Assembly (NCBI RefSeq): GCF_008327825.1
Contig: NZ_AP019827.1
Coordinates: 1,426,001-1,490,000, forward strand
Length of the DNA stretch: 64,000 nt
Source: Leptotrichia shahii
Lineage (GTDB): Bacteria; Fusobacteriota; Fusobacteriia; Fusobacteriales; Leptotrichiaceae
Direction of reading: 5' to 3'
Shown here piece by piece: positions 25,604 through 35,150 of the stretch. Position 1 is the first letter of the stretch. Each line of letters starts with the position of its first letter. The notes under the pieces are model-generated. The model was not told where the DNA came from. It was given only the letters and a program-made list of their open reading frames with translations, and made no database searches. The position numbers and the translations under genes are program-made.

Positions 25604-26236
25604 ATGGCATTTGATTTTAAAAAGGAGTTTAAAAAATTTTATAAACCGTCGGGAAATCCTGAAATTATAGAAATTCCTAGAATGAATTTTATAGCAGTGC
25701 GAGGGAAAGGAAATCCAAACGAAAAAGATGGCGAGTATCAGAAAGCAGTTGAAATGCTATATGGAGTTGCCTACACTCTTAAGATGAGCTATAAAACAGA
25801 ATACAAAATTGAAGGATTTTTTGAATATGTTGTTCCGCCACTAGAAGGACTTTGGTGGCAGGAAAATGTAGAGAATAAAAATTATTTGTTAAACAAGGAA
25901 TTATTTAACTGGATTTCTTTAATTAGAGTGCCTGATTTTATTAAAAAGGAAGATGTGGAATGGGCTATAAAGTGTGCTACTGAAAAAAAGAAAAAGGATT
26001 TTTCAAAAGTTGAATTTTTCAGCTATAATGAAGGGCTTTGCGTACAATGCATGCATATAGGAAGCTACAATGATGAACCCAAAACTATTCAAAGAATGAA
26101 TGAATTTGTACAAGAAAGTGGGTACAGTATTGATTTAACAGATAAAAGACATCATCATGAAATTTATTTAAGTGACCCAAGAAAAGCAGATATGAATAAA
26201 ATGAAGACAGTAATACGACAACCTATTAAAAAATAA
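25604..26236 (+). CDS. GyrI-like small-molecule-binding protein
   Basis: A 210-aa protein of the larger GyrI-like group. The start MAFDFKKEFKKFYKPSGNPE, IPRMNFIAVRGKGNPNEKDG and the aromatic-rich PPLEGLWW are characteristic, and the C-terminus carries HHHEIYLSDPRK. These proteins form a two-repeat SHS2 fold with an aromatic pocket; the natural ligand is unknown. The ATG at 25604 has GGAG nine bases upstream; an ATG three codons earlier touches the site. It forms a two-gene unit with the preceding GyrI-like gene and ends at a good terminator. Confidence 0.82.
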   Translation: MAFDFKKEFKKFYKPSGNPEIIEIPRMNFIAVRGKGNPNEKDGEYQKAVEMLYGVAYTLKMSYKTEYKIEGFFEYVVPPLEGLWWQENVENKNYLLNKELFNWISLIRVPDFIKKEDVEWAIKCATEKKKKDFSKVEFFSYNEGLCVQCMHIGSYNDEPKTIQRMNEFVQESGYSIDLTDKRHHHEIYLSDPRKADMNKMKTVIRQPIKK

Positions 26237-26291
26237 GGAAAAATTAAAAGAAATTCTAAAGTTTTACATAAACTTAAAATATAATTATAGC

Positions 26292-26322
26292 ACAGGATGA
26301 TAAAATTACCATCCTGTTTTTT
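26292..26322 (+). terminator. Terminator after the GyrI-like pair
   Basis: ACAGGATG and CATCCTGT (26292-26299, 26310-26317) form a perfect 8-bp stem followed by seven Ts. Confidence 0.85.
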
Positions 26323-26353
26323 TATTCTTCCTTAAAATATATAAAAATTATTT

Positions 26354-27934
26354 TTAAAAATGTGCATAAGTGAAATCTGCAATTCCAGTAACACTTCTTC
26401 TCACAACATCTTTTATCTTTGGATTTCTGTAATGATTTTCTACTGAAAAATATAGTGGCGAAATTACATTCTCATCAATCAGTATTCTCTCAGCTTCATT
26501 TATTTTTTTATCTCTTTCTTTAGAAGACGGTATTTTTGAGATTTCTGTTACTAATGCATTGTATTTAGCTTTAGACCAGACATTCATATTTAAGTTATCA
26601 TCTTTTTTCCATCTATCTAAATAAGATAAGGCATCATCGTATTTTGGCGACCATGTATTCAATACTGTATCATAATCTCCAGATCTAGTTTTTGATAATC
26701 TTTCTTTAAATGGTACAGTTGAAATATCTGTCTCCAGTCCTAATTTTGTTCTCAATTCCTCTTGAATGAACTGTATTTCCTTTACTTCTGGATCTGAGTT
26801 TCCTGATAACAATCTTAATCTTAATCTATTAACTCCAAGTTCTTTTAATGCTTCTAAATACAATTTTTTAGCTGTTTTAATATCATTATCTTTAAAATAA
26901 TCTTTATCTGGATAACTTTCCCTATATTTTTTACTATATCCTGAAATTTCGTTACTTATAATTGATTTTGCAACAATTGATCCATCTTTCTTAATTTCAT
27001 TTACATATTTCTTTCTATCAATGACTATCGAAATAGCTTTTCTCAATTTAGAATTTTTCAAATATTTATTGCTTAAATTAAAATCAAGATACCAGACTCT
27101 TCCATTAAAATATGTATCTAAAACCTTATTTTTCTTATATTTTGACAGACTATAAGGCTCAACTCTTGACATATCAATTTCTTTATTTTTAATTAAATCA
27201 TCAACTACTCTAAAGTCTTTTGAAATAACATATTTTATTTTTGGAATTTTTATATTTTTAGCATTCCAATAATCCTCATTTTTTTCTAACAAAATCTCTT
27301 CTTCCTGTAATTTTGTTATTTTATATGGTCCATTAAACAAGAAGTCATCCAGCTTTACTGCATATTTATTTTCTCTAGATTCATAAAACTTTTGATTTAG
27401 AGGTACTGAAATTGGCAAAGTTAAAATATATTTGAAATAAGCTGTAGGATACTCTAGTTCTATTTCCAGTGTCTCATCATCAATTGCCTTAACTCCCAAA
27501 GCGTCTGCCCCAACTTTTCCGTTATAATACTTTTCCGCATTTTTTATAGGAAACAGCATCTCAGAAAATTGAGCTGCGACCTTAGGATTTAAAACTCTTT
27601 TAAATGCAAAGACAAAATCATTCGCTACTATCTTTTGACCATTGCTCCATTTTGCATTGTCTCTCAATTTGAATATCAATTTATTACCATTTTCCTTAAA
27701 GCTCTTGGCAACTCCTCCCGTATAATTCCCTTTTTCATCCAATCTCAATAATCCTTCATATATGCTTGAATCAACTTGAACTGCTATCATCTCTGTAAAT
27801 AAATGCGGATCCAAAGTATTGTAATCACTTCCAAGATTAAAGACTACTGTTTCTTTATTATCCTTGCTGTTCTTAGAACACCCCGCTAATAAAAATACAA
27901 ATATTATCAACGTAAAAAATATATTTTTTTTCAT
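26354..27934 (-). CDS. Oligopeptide ABC transporter substrate-binding lipoprotein (OppA-like)
   Basis: A family 5 extracellular binding protein of 526 aa. The lipobox LLAGC (Cys19) anchors it to a membrane. NLGSDYNTLDPHLFTEMIA and VDSSIYEGLLRLD near the N-terminus, ANDFVFAFKRVLNPK and KLRKAISIVIDRKKYV are hallmark segments. Relatives deliver peptides to OppBCDF or DppBCDF; the permease and ATPase genes are not in this window, so it is an orphan binding protein. The ribosome site (GGCAGGA) is very close to the ATG, so expression may be modest. Confidence 0.9.
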   Translation of the reverse strand: MKKNIFFTLIIFVFLLAGCSKNSKDNKETVVFNLGSDYNTLDPHLFTEMIAVQVDSSIYEGLLRLDEKGNYTGGVAKSFKENGNKLIFKLRDNAKWSNGQKIVANDFVFAFKRVLNPKVAAQFSEMLFPIKNAEKYYNGKVGADALGVKAIDDETLEIELEYPTAYFKYILTLPISVPLNQKFYESRENKYAVKLDDFLFNGPYKITKLQEEEILLEKNEDYWNAKNIKIPKIKYVISKDFRVVDDLIKNKEIDMSRVEPYSLSKYKKNKVLDTYFNGRVWYLDFNLSNKYLKNSKLRKAISIVIDRKKYVNEIKKDGSIVAKSIISNEISGYSKKYRESYPDKDYFKDNDIKTAKKLYLEALKELGVNRLRLRLLSGNSDPEVKEIQFIQEELRTKLGLETDISTVPFKERLSKTRSGDYDTVLNTWSPKYDDALSYLDRWKKDDNLNMNVWSKAKYNALVTEISKIPSSKERDKKINEAERILIDENVISPLYFSVENHYRNPKIKDVVRRSVTGIADFTYAHF

Positions 27935-28050
27935 TCCTGCCGAATATCTTATACTCGATTCTTCAGATATCTTTTAACAACATTTTAGAAATCAATTTAT
28001 CCAGTATAAATATCCCTTTCTCTCCTCTCATTTATATTTTCCAAAATTAA

Positions 28051-29202
28051 TTATAATAATTCTTTCTTTAGTTCTTCAACTTTATCTAACTTTTCCCAAG
28101 GTAAATCAATATCAGTTCTTCCAATATGACCAAAAGCTGCTAAATCTTGATATCTAAATGATGGCTTTCTTAAATTCAATGATTTTTGGATTCCGTTTGG
28201 TGTTAAATCAAATAATTTTGCAACAGCTTCTTCAATTCTTATTTCTTCAACTGTTCCAGTTCCAAATGTTTCTACACGAATTGATACTGGTTCTACGACA
28301 CCAATCGCATAAGACAGCTGAACTTCACATTTTTGGGCAAATCCTGCCGCAACTACATTTTTGGCAATCCATCTCGCTGCATAAGCTGCCGATCTGTCAA
28401 CTTTCGACGGATCTTTTCCAGAAAATGCTCCTCCACCATGTCTAAAGTATCCACCATAAGTATCAATTATAATTTTTCTTCCTGTAAGGCCAGAATCTCC
28501 ATGAGGCCCTCCAATTACAAATCTTCCAGTTGGATTAATATGAAATTTTCTAACATTTTCAATATTCAAGTTATATTTTTCCAATACAGGTTTTATCACA
28601 AGTTCTTTCAAGTCCTTTTCAATTTGTGCATTTGTAACATCTTCATTATGTTGTACAGACAAAACTACTGTATCAACATTTAATAATTTCCCATTTTCAT
28701 CGTAAGCTAATGTAACTTGGGCTTTTGCATCGGGTCTAGCCCATACGAGTGTCCCGTCCCTTGTAATCTTAGTTAATTTTTGAATGATTCCACGTGATAA
28801 TACAAGTGCTAAAGGCATTAATTCTTCAGTTTCATTAACCGCTCCACCAAACATAATTCCTTGGTCTCCAGCACCGCCTGTATCTACTCCCATTGAAATA
28901 TCAGGCGATTGAGAGTGAATAGTATTTAACACTCCACAGTCAGAGTCAAATCCCATTCCCGGACGATATCCAATCTCATAAATCTTATCTCTAACAATTT
29001 TTTGTACATCCACATAAGTCTTAGTCGTAATTTCTCCTCCAACAACTACAAGCCCAGTAGTTGCAAATGTTTCACAAGCTACTCTTGCAGTTTCATCATC
29101 TGCAAGACAAGCATCTAATATTGAATCTGAAATCTGATCACAAATCTTGTCTGGATGTCCTGGTGATACAAATTCCGATGTAAAGTAAATTTTTTTAGTC
29201 AT
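28051..29202 (-). CDS. metK: S-adenosylmethionine synthetase
   Basis: MetK makes S-adenosylmethionine from ATP and methionine. The conserved blocks are all present in 383 aa: [20 protein letters not shown], the [12 protein letters not shown] loop, [20 protein letters not shown] and [19 protein letters not shown]. The ATG at 29202 follows AGGAGG. It is a single gene preceded by a SAM-I riboswitch with its own terminator (29286-29425), so the product's own metabolite turns the gene off. Confidence 0.98.
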   Translation of the reverse strand: MTKKIYFTSEFVSPGHPDKICDQISDSILDACLADDETARVACETFATTGLVVVGGEITTKTYVDVQKIVRDKIYEIGYRPGMGFDSDCGVLNTIHSQSPDISMGVDTGGAGDQGIMFGGAVNETEELMPLALVLSRGIIQKLTKITRDGTLVWARPDAKAQVTLAYDENGKLLNVDTVVLSVQHNEDVTNAQIEKDLKELVIKPVLEKYNLNIENVRKFHINPTGRFVIGGPHGDSGLTGRKIIIDTYGGYFRHGGGAFSGKDPSKVDRSAAYAARWIAKNVVAAGFAQKCEVQLSYAIGVVEPVSIRVETFGTGTVEEIRIEEAVAKLFDLTPNGIQKSLNLRKPSFRYQDLAAFGHIGRTDIDLPWEKLDKVEELKKELL

Positions 29203-29285
29203 TTATTTCCTCCTAATTTCCTTTTTTATTTTATCAATTTTATAAAAGTTTCAATTTTTCAAACTTAAAATTTATATTATTATCT

Positions 29286-29425
29286 AAAAAAAAACTCTTC
29301 CTATAAGGAAGAGAATTAAAATTCTTATCCTTATCTTTGCATCTTTTATGCCGGATTTAGCACCTTGTATTTACAGGTTGCTGGATACTTAAAACGGGCC
29401 GTTCCCTAATATCTCTCTTGATAAG
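29286..29425 (-). promoter_or_regulatory. SAM-I (S-box) riboswitch with terminator upstream of metK
   Basis: Read on the minus strand, the aptamer runs from CTTATCAAGAGAG (29425) to GATAAG (29330), which pair as P1. Between them are conserved S-box parts: AGGGAACGGCCC, CCAGCAACC, AAGGTGCTAAATCC and the GATGCAAAGATAAG end. It is followed by the terminator stem CTCTTCC/GGAAGAG (29295-29313) with nine Ts (29286-29294). By family knowledge, SAM binding stabilises P1 and lets the terminator form. A -10-like TTTAATAT lies just upstream, about 29430-29437. Confidence 0.93.
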
Positions 29426-29559
29426 TTTATATTAAACTGTTTTATAAAATTTTAAATTTGATTTTCAAATAACTTTATTATAAAATTAGTATATAATATT
29501 TTCTTTAAAATGTCAATATATAAAAAATAATTTTTTATTGCATTTTATTTAATTATATT

Positions 29560-30765
29560 CTATTTATTATATTCAGCTGCTTTTTTCTTCATAATTTCAT
29601 CTATATTTATTTCCGAGGACTTTTCAGAAGGTTTTGCTGTTTGCGCTTTTGGTTGATTTTCTTCTGGCTTAGTTTCAGTTTTTATAGATTCTTCAGCTTT
29701 ATTTTTACTTTTTACATCATTAAGCGTACTTTCTGTAAGACTTTGAGAAGAGTTATTATTTCCTAGGAATGTTTTTACTCTTTTTTCATTTGATTTCTTC
29801 TCATCAATAACTCCACCTTTTTCAATTCTTTCTACTGTAGCGGCGGCATTTTTATCTCCATTTTTAGCTGCAATCTTGTACCATTTCAAGGCTTCTGACA
29901 TATTATTCTGTTGATGGTATGACATTGCGATTGGCATTGCTAAAGCCTTGTTTCCGGAATTATACGCCTTCAAAAGATATGGACGTGATTCTGATTGCTT
30001 TCCACCATCGTATAAAATAGCTCCGATCTCATAATTTGCTTCCTTTACACCACGATTTGCGGCTTTTTGAAACCATTTCACAGCTTCAGAATCATTTTTT
30101 AATTCCTTATTTAAAAGTGCCACACGAATGTCAGCTTCTTTTATTCCAGCATTATAGGCTTTCTCAAATTCGATTTTAGCTTCTTTATATCTTTTAGCTT
30201 TTATTAAATCAACTCCTCTATTATACGCTTCGGCACCTGGACGCATTCTTATTTGACGTACTCTTTGTCCTCCAGCTACTCCAGCACCTCCAGTACTTGT
30301 TACAGCACCTCTTGGAAGTCTTGCAATTAATTTATTAGCTTCAGCTGTATTTCCCTCTTGTTTTAAAATTACTGCTAAATTATACATAGCTTCTGGATAA
30401 TTTCTATCAACACCATATTGTAAAATTTGTTTTACTTTATCCATATTTTTCAAATTATAATATAATTGCGCAAGCGACATAATTGCTTCCTTATCTCCAT
30501 TTTGTGCCTTTGTCAATGCTTCTGACACTTTTGAAGGATCAATTTGATTGTCAATTAAATTTTGTTGTTCTTCAGGACTTAAATTTTTTATGTTAGGATT
30601 TCCTTGCGCTTGTCCCCCAAGATTAAAAATATCTGTATTAATATTTGCACTTTGCTGTTGTTGTGTTTGAGTATTTTTTTTCTTATCTTTTTTCTTATTA
30701 AAACAAGATACTGACATCATTCCAATTGCTAAAATTACAACTACAAGCATTATTTTTCTTTTCAT
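29560..30765 (-). CDS. Sel1/TPR-repeat lipoprotein
   Basis: A 401-aa lipoprotein: lipobox MSVSC (Cys21), a lysine- and glutamine-rich linker, then helical repeats of Sel1 type, for example KEAIMSLAQLYYNLKNMDK, YPEAMYNLAVILKQEGN, EAVKWFQKAANRGVKEANYE and EALKWYKIAAKNGDKNAAAT. The last 90 residues are disordered and charged. Sel1 repeats scaffold protein complexes, often at the cell envelope; no partner is indicated by the neighbours. Its ribosome site is AGAAAGGA. It precedes metK in the transcription direction but is separated from it by the riboswitch. Confidence 0.82.
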   Translation of the reverse strand: MKRKIMLVVVILAIGMMSVSCFNKKKDKKKNTQTQQQQSANINTDIFNLGGQAQGNPNIKNLSPEEQQNLIDNQIDPSKVSEALTKAQNGDKEAIMSLAQLYYNLKNMDKVKQILQYGVDRNYPEAMYNLAVILKQEGNTAEANKLIARLPRGAVTSTGGAGVAGGQRVRQIRMRPGAEAYNRGVDLIKAKRYKEAKIEFEKAYNAGIKEADIRVALLNKELKNDSEAVKWFQKAANRGVKEANYEIGAILYDGGKQSESRPYLLKAYNSGNKALAMPIAMSYHQQNNMSEALKWYKIAAKNGDKNAAATVERIEKGGVIDEKKSNEKRVKTFLGNNNSSQSLTESTLNDVKSKNKAEESIKTETKPEENQPKAQTAKPSEKSSEINIDEIMKKKAAEYNK

Positions 30766-30844
30766 TTCTGCTCATTCCTTTCTCTTAAATTCTTCTATTT
30801 TTAAACTTTATTTTTTTATTAAATCATAAATTAAGCTTTTCTGC

Positions 30845-32524
30845 CTAAAATGAGCCTAATTGCGTTGCATCTAATATTTTATACATAAAATCCGTACTAG
30901 CCTTTGTAGTCGGCTCATCATCAAAATTAACAGTAAACAGTCCATCTTTATTTTCCCATAATCTATCAAAATATGTGTAAATATCCCTTGTCAATTTAGA
31001 ATCTGCATTTGTCAAAATTCTAAAATTAGCATCCATTATATATCCACGTATATTTTTTCTAATTAAATTAGCTGAACCAGTTTGTATTATAACATTTCCA
31101 TCTGTTTTTTTTATTAGTGTTATCTTTGTATGATATTGCTCATTATTGGTAAAATACCATTTTATCTCTATTTTATTTTTAGTCTTTTTCTTTAACTTTT
31201 TAGAAACTGGCTTATTTGGAAGCCCATTAGTGCTCATTCCAAAGGCATCCCTGCTTCTATCAAAAATAATCCTAATTTTTACTCCACGATTTGACGCTTT
31301 TATTAATCTATCAACAACCCCTCTATCTGCTAGAAAGTACATTCCCATAAGTATCTCGTCCCCAGCTTTCGTATTCTCAATATCCTTATCTAAATGCTCT
31401 CCAATCTTCGCTTCTGTTACAAATTGGAGCTTATACTTATTATTTTCATCATCAAATCTTGTAAGGACATCTCCAACTTTCAAATCATCTTGCTGCTTTT
31501 TATCATTAGATTCTTGACTTTTCTCAGGAAGTTTCCCAGTTTGTGCAAATCTTCTTGTTTCTTCTTCCACAAAATCTTCCTTTTTTTTCTCAATTTCCCT
31601 AACTTTCTTCTCATTTTCATCTTCTAAAAAATTATTTTTTATAGAATTATTCACTAAATTTTTTTCATTCTCAACCAAATTTCCAATTTGACTATTATTT
31701 ATTTGATTTCCTTGCTTTTCATCAATATCAATCTTCCCACCTGAAAACTCAGCCACGTGCTTTAACCCTTGCAAAACATCCTTTACAATTTCACCATTAG
31801 CCGATATTGCCACATTCTCATGAAAATAACTAGGATCATGAATATTTGCACTGGAAATTACAACATTTCCTTCATTCAAAAATATCTTTCTATGATCTGC
31901 CTTTACATTTAAAGCCCTCAACAAATTTCTCAAAGTCAATTTAGGCCACATTGGACCATAAAAATTCCCAATCCAGCCTTTTCCCTGTGGATTTCCATGA
32001 GGTTCTATCAAAGTTCTCCAAATAGGCGAATACCAAGGAAATGTATCTTTTAATTTAAAAATATCCACCACTATGACATCAATTCCCGCTTTTTTCATAT
32101 CTGTAATAAATGGATGCTCAAAAGCCCCATACAAATTATTATTCTCATCTGAAAGCACATACACCTTTAAATCAGGATTTTCCATCTTCTTTTTAATAAG
32201 CCTTCTTGTATATTCCTTAGCAAACTCTGGAAAATGCTCCTTATCCTTATTATAAATGTCATTAAACAAAAACATCTCCACAATCAGATAATCCTTTGCC
32301 TCGTCTACAATCTTATAAGTCGCATCCCAGATTTTTCTATCATACCGAATATTCCCATCCTTGTCAAGATAAGTTAAATCATAATGAAACTCAACATTAT
32401 CACTATCTCGCATCGGACTTTCATAATCTACTCCAAGTGGCGGAGTTTTTATTGTAGAACACGACATTGCAAAGATTGAAAAAATACCAATTAATAAGCA
32501 CTTTTTTCTTCCTGCTAAATCCAT
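30845..32524 (-). CDS. Phospholipase D-like lipoprotein
   Basis: A 559-aa envelope lipoprotein (lipobox FAMSC, Cys22) of the PLD/cardiolipin synthase superfamily. Two HKD-type motifs are seen: HRKIFLNEGNVVISSANIHD (His211) and, near residue 470, YHTKITLIKKTDG followed by QTGSANL. Between them lies an insert of about 90 residues of Asn/Glu/Lys-rich low complexity (about 255-345). The predicted activity is phosphodiester transfer on phospholipids, but substrate choice in such lipoproteins is uncertain. It sits between the Sel1 lipoprotein and a MATE pump, all on one strand with gaps of 40-80 bases. Confidence 0.8.
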   Translation of the reverse strand: MDLAGRKKCLLIGIFSIFAMSCSTIKTPPLGVDYESPMRDSDNVEFHYDLTYLDKDGNIRYDRKIWDATYKIVDEAKDYLIVEMFLFNDIYNKDKEHFPEFAKEYTRRLIKKKMENPDLKVYVLSDENNNLYGAFEHPFITDMKKAGIDVIVVDIFKLKDTFPWYSPIWRTLIEPHGNPQGKGWIGNFYGPMWPKLTLRNLLRALNVKADHRKIFLNEGNVVISSANIHDPSYFHENVAISANGEIVKDVLQGLKHVAEFSGGKIDIDEKQGNQINNSQIGNLVENEKNLVNNSIKNNFLEDENEKKVREIEKKKEDFVEEETRRFAQTGKLPEKSQESNDKKQQDDLKVGDVLTRFDDENNKYKLQFVTEAKIGEHLDKDIENTKAGDEILMGMYFLADRGVVDRLIKASNRGVKIRIIFDRSRDAFGMSTNGLPNKPVSKKLKKKTKNKIEIKWYFTNNEQYHTKITLIKKTDGNVIIQTGSANLIRKNIRGYIMDANFRILTNADSKLTRDIYTYFDRLWENKDGLFTVNFDDEPTTKASTDFMYKILDATQLGSF

Positions 32525-32565
32525 TATATTATTTCTCCTTTATTATCTTAAATTTCCCTCATTTT

Positions 32566-33933
32566 TTAACTTACCAAATTATTTATCCATTTCTTGCTCT
32601 TTAGCCTTAACATACAAGGAACGATCTTTATTACTTCATCACTGCACGAAAGCAAATACACAACTGCAACTGGCAATCCTGAATAAAGTCCAGAAAAATA
32701 TGTAATCGGAATTGCAACGAACCAAAGCGGAATCAAATCAGTAAACATTGTCCAGACTGTATCTCCTCCCGAACGTAAAATTCCAACTAATAATTGCAAA
32801 CTAATTGCCTTTATGAAAATTACAAAAACTTCTGCTTTTACAATTTCCCTTGCCAATGGATAACTTTTTTCATTTACATGAAGCAATATAAATGGACTGA
32901 AAATAAATACAATCGCTCCAATCACAATACCTGAAAGAACTGCCACCTTTAACAATATTATTGAATAATCATAAGCCTTATCTTCTCTTCCAGCTCCAAT
33001 CTCATTACCAATTATAGCTGAAGTCGCACTTGAAAGACCAAATAACAACGTTAATACAAGACTGCTAATTGATTTTACAACTTGAACTGCAGCTGCAAAA
33101 TTTGTTCCCATTCTTCCAAAAATCATTACATACATACTTGCCCCAAGTACCCATAATATTTCGTGAATAAATACAGGAAGCGATATTTTCATAACTTTTA
33201 CAAAAAATTCCATCGACAAATCAAATAATTCATTTATCTTCCCAGCAATTGGCAATTTTAACTTGTAGATTATATAAATGATATAAGAAGTACTTATAAT
33301 TCTTGCAATAACTGTTGCAACCGCAGCACCACGTACTCCCATCGCAGAAAATCCAAAATGTCCAAAAATCAATACATAATTTATAGTTACATTTATCAAA
33401 AGACCAAATACGCTTGAATAAAACGAATACTTTGTTTTTCCGATTGCACGAAGCTGTATATTAAACGCAAATCCCACTCCCACAAGCGGATAAGTCCAAG
33501 CTACTATTTGCAAATATGAAGCCCCTGTTTCTATAACTTTTTTATCATTTGTAAATATTGAAATTACAAGTTTTGGTACAAACAATCCAGCAAAAAGGAA
33601 TAGAAGCGAAAATAAAAAGCCAACAATAACAGTTATTCCAAGACATCTCTTCAAGTTCTTATAATCCTTATTTCCAAAATACTGTGCCGCCAAAATTCCA
33701 CCGCCGCTGTTCATCCCAAAAAGTGATGTCATAAAAATCATAAATACCTGATTAGCAAATCCCAATCCTGCAACAGCAACTGTCCCCAGCCCAAGTGCCA
33801 CAATCTCTTTCCCCACCATAAACATATCAACAAAATTCATAAGTGCATAAATCATATTTTCAATTGCTACAGGCAATCCAATATTGACTACCTTTTTATA
33901 AACTGCTTTTTTATTTAATGTTTTTTCTTCCAT
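32566..33933 (-). CDS. MATE-family multidrug efflux transporter
   Basis: A 455-aa inner-membrane protein with about 12 hydrophobic helices. The N-terminal half begins VVNIGLPVAIENMIYALMNF and FVDMFMVGKEIVALG, and contains QYFGNKDYKNLKR; the second half repeats the fold (MKISLPVFIHEILW, GNEIGAGREDKAY). MATE pumps expel cationic drugs using Na+ or H+ gradients. The start at 33933 has GAAAGGGA upstream. It is the first gene before the PLD-like lipoprotein (41-base gap) and may be cotranscribed with it. Confidence 0.92.
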   Translation of the reverse strand: MEEKTLNKKAVYKKVVNIGLPVAIENMIYALMNFVDMFMVGKEIVALGLGTVAVAGLGFANQVFMIFMTSLFGMNSGGGILAAQYFGNKDYKNLKRCLGITVIVGFLFSLLFLFAGLFVPKLVISIFTNDKKVIETGASYLQIVAWTYPLVGVGFAFNIQLRAIGKTKYSFYSSVFGLLINVTINYVLIFGHFGFSAMGVRGAAVATVIARIISTSYIIYIIYKLKLPIAGKINELFDLSMEFFVKVMKISLPVFIHEILWVLGASMYVMIFGRMGTNFAAAVQVVKSISSLVLTLLFGLSSATSAIIGNEIGAGREDKAYDYSIILLKVAVLSGIVIGAIVFIFSPFILLHVNEKSYPLAREIVKAEVFVIFIKAISLQLLVGILRSGGDTVWTMFTDLIPLWFVAIPITYFSGLYSGLPVAVVYLLSCSDEVIKIVPCMLRLKSKKWINNLVS

Positions 33934-34000
33934 TCATTCCCTTTCTTTTCTATATTATTCGTAGTAAATATCTTTATTAAATATTATTTTAATTGCTTTA

Positions 34001-34882
34001 TTAATCCAAATCTTCCAATGTAGAATATTCTGAAAAAATTAACAGATGATCCGATACATATCTTCTTATTATAGCATAGTTATTATTTTTTATAAAGTTA
34101 TAAACCCCAAAATTTCCAGTAAATTCTTTTGTTTTTTTCAAATTTATAAAAAAATTGTCATAAGAACTTACTAATTTACTGTCTGAAAGTGTTGTTAAAT
34201 TCTCTTCAGGATTCAAAATATATGAAACACCATATTTATCATTCATATTTTTAAAAGCCATATTATCTGCCGATGTATTAAAATCCCCAGCGATAATTAT
34301 ATCATCTTCATCTGTTAATCTAGAAAAATATTCATAAACATTAACATAGCTCGCTGCTTCCAATAATCTCTGCTTTTCCTTATCCCCAAAAACCGAATGT
34401 GCTATAATGTACACAAAATCAAAATTCCCAGCTTTAAAATAAGCCCCATAAGGCTCCCTCATAAACTCATTTTCATCCTTTTCCTTATAAAATCCAATCC
34501 CTCTTGCTTCCAAAAACTTGCTTTTTCTATAAATAAATGCAAAATACTCCCGATAATTCTCACTCCCCACAGAATCTTCCGAAATAATGTAATCCCACTT
34601 TTCCTTAGTCAATTTTTCCAAATATGCCTGTGTTTTTTTAACCCCTTTTTCATTCATAACCTCTTCCAGCCCAATTAAGTCAAACTTTGCCAAAATCTGT
34701 GCAAATGCCTTGTAATCCTTTTGCTTTTCCCCAAGCCTAAGGGCATTAAATGAAGCAACTAAAACTGTATTTTCATCTCGATTTATCCCAGTTTCTTCAT
34801 TTATCTTCCCTTTTTTAAAACAAGAAAATACTCCAAAAACTAAAAATACAAAAAATAATCCTCTAATTATTTTATTTTTCAC
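34001..34882 (-). CDS. Endonuclease/exonuclease/phosphatase-family lipoprotein
   Basis: A secreted EEP-fold protein of about 293 aa. A lipobox-like FGVFSC ends the signal region. Motifs of the DNase I-like superfamily follow: SFNALRLG, LIGLEEVM with the catalytic glutamate, IAHSVFGDK, IIAGDFNTSADNMAF (Asp/Asn) and the final YVSDHLLIFSEY with Asp-His. Relatives cut DNA, RNA or phospholipids outside the cytoplasm. The start is uncertain: AAGGGG precedes a TTG and two GTGs, and I favour the GTG at 34882. It lies upstream of the MATE gene on the same strand. Confidence 0.82.
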   Translation of the reverse strand: MKNKIIRGLFFVFLVFGVFSCFKKGKINEETGINRDENTVLVASFNALRLGEKQKDYKAFAQILAKFDLIGLEEVMNEKGVKKTQAYLEKLTKEKWDYIISEDSVGSENYREYFAFIYRKSKFLEARGIGFYKEKDENEFMREPYGAYFKAGNFDFVYIIAHSVFGDKEKQRLLEAASYVNVYEYFSRLTDEDDIIIAGDFNTSADNMAFKNMNDKYGVSYILNPEENLTTLSDSKLVSSYDNFFINLKKTKEFTGNFGVYNFIKNNNYAIIRRYVSDHLLIFSEYSTLEDLD

Positions 34883-34956
34883 CACAATCAACCCCTTGAT
34901 TTTTTTATTTTTATTTATCTAACAGACCTGTCTGATAATTTAATTTTTTTATTTAG

Positions 34957-34976
34957 CAAGAGTTCAAGACCCCTTG
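34957..34976. repeat. Palindromic repeat core, partly degraded
   Basis: CAAGAGTTCAAGACCCCTTG matches the dispersed core with two changes in the left arm. It lies in the gap between efp and the EEP lipoprotein gene; the rest of 34883-35094 is AT-rich DNA. Confidence 0.5.
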
Positions 34977-35088
34977 TTCCAAAATATTTGCTTTATTAAA
35001 TTTTAAATAAATATAGTTTTCAAACAAGTCTAATAATTAAATTCTATTGCAATAAATTAATATATATTTAATTTTATATCATTTCTTC

Positions 35089-35116
35089 AAAAAAAGCTAT
35101 CGTTCCTTCGATAGCT
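35089..35116 (-). terminator. Terminator after efp
   Basis: AGCTATCG and CGATAGCT (35095-35102, 35109-35116) form a perfect stem followed by six Ts on the minus strand, 35 bases after the efp stop. Confidence 0.85.
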
Positions 35117-35150
35117 ATAATTTATTATTTGCAATTTTAAATTTTTATTA

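Noticed and set aside
34922-34934. Palindrome CAGAC-CT-GTCTG upstream of the EEP lipoprotein gene.
   Set aside because: It is short and single; there is no regulator nearby, so calling it an operator is not justified.
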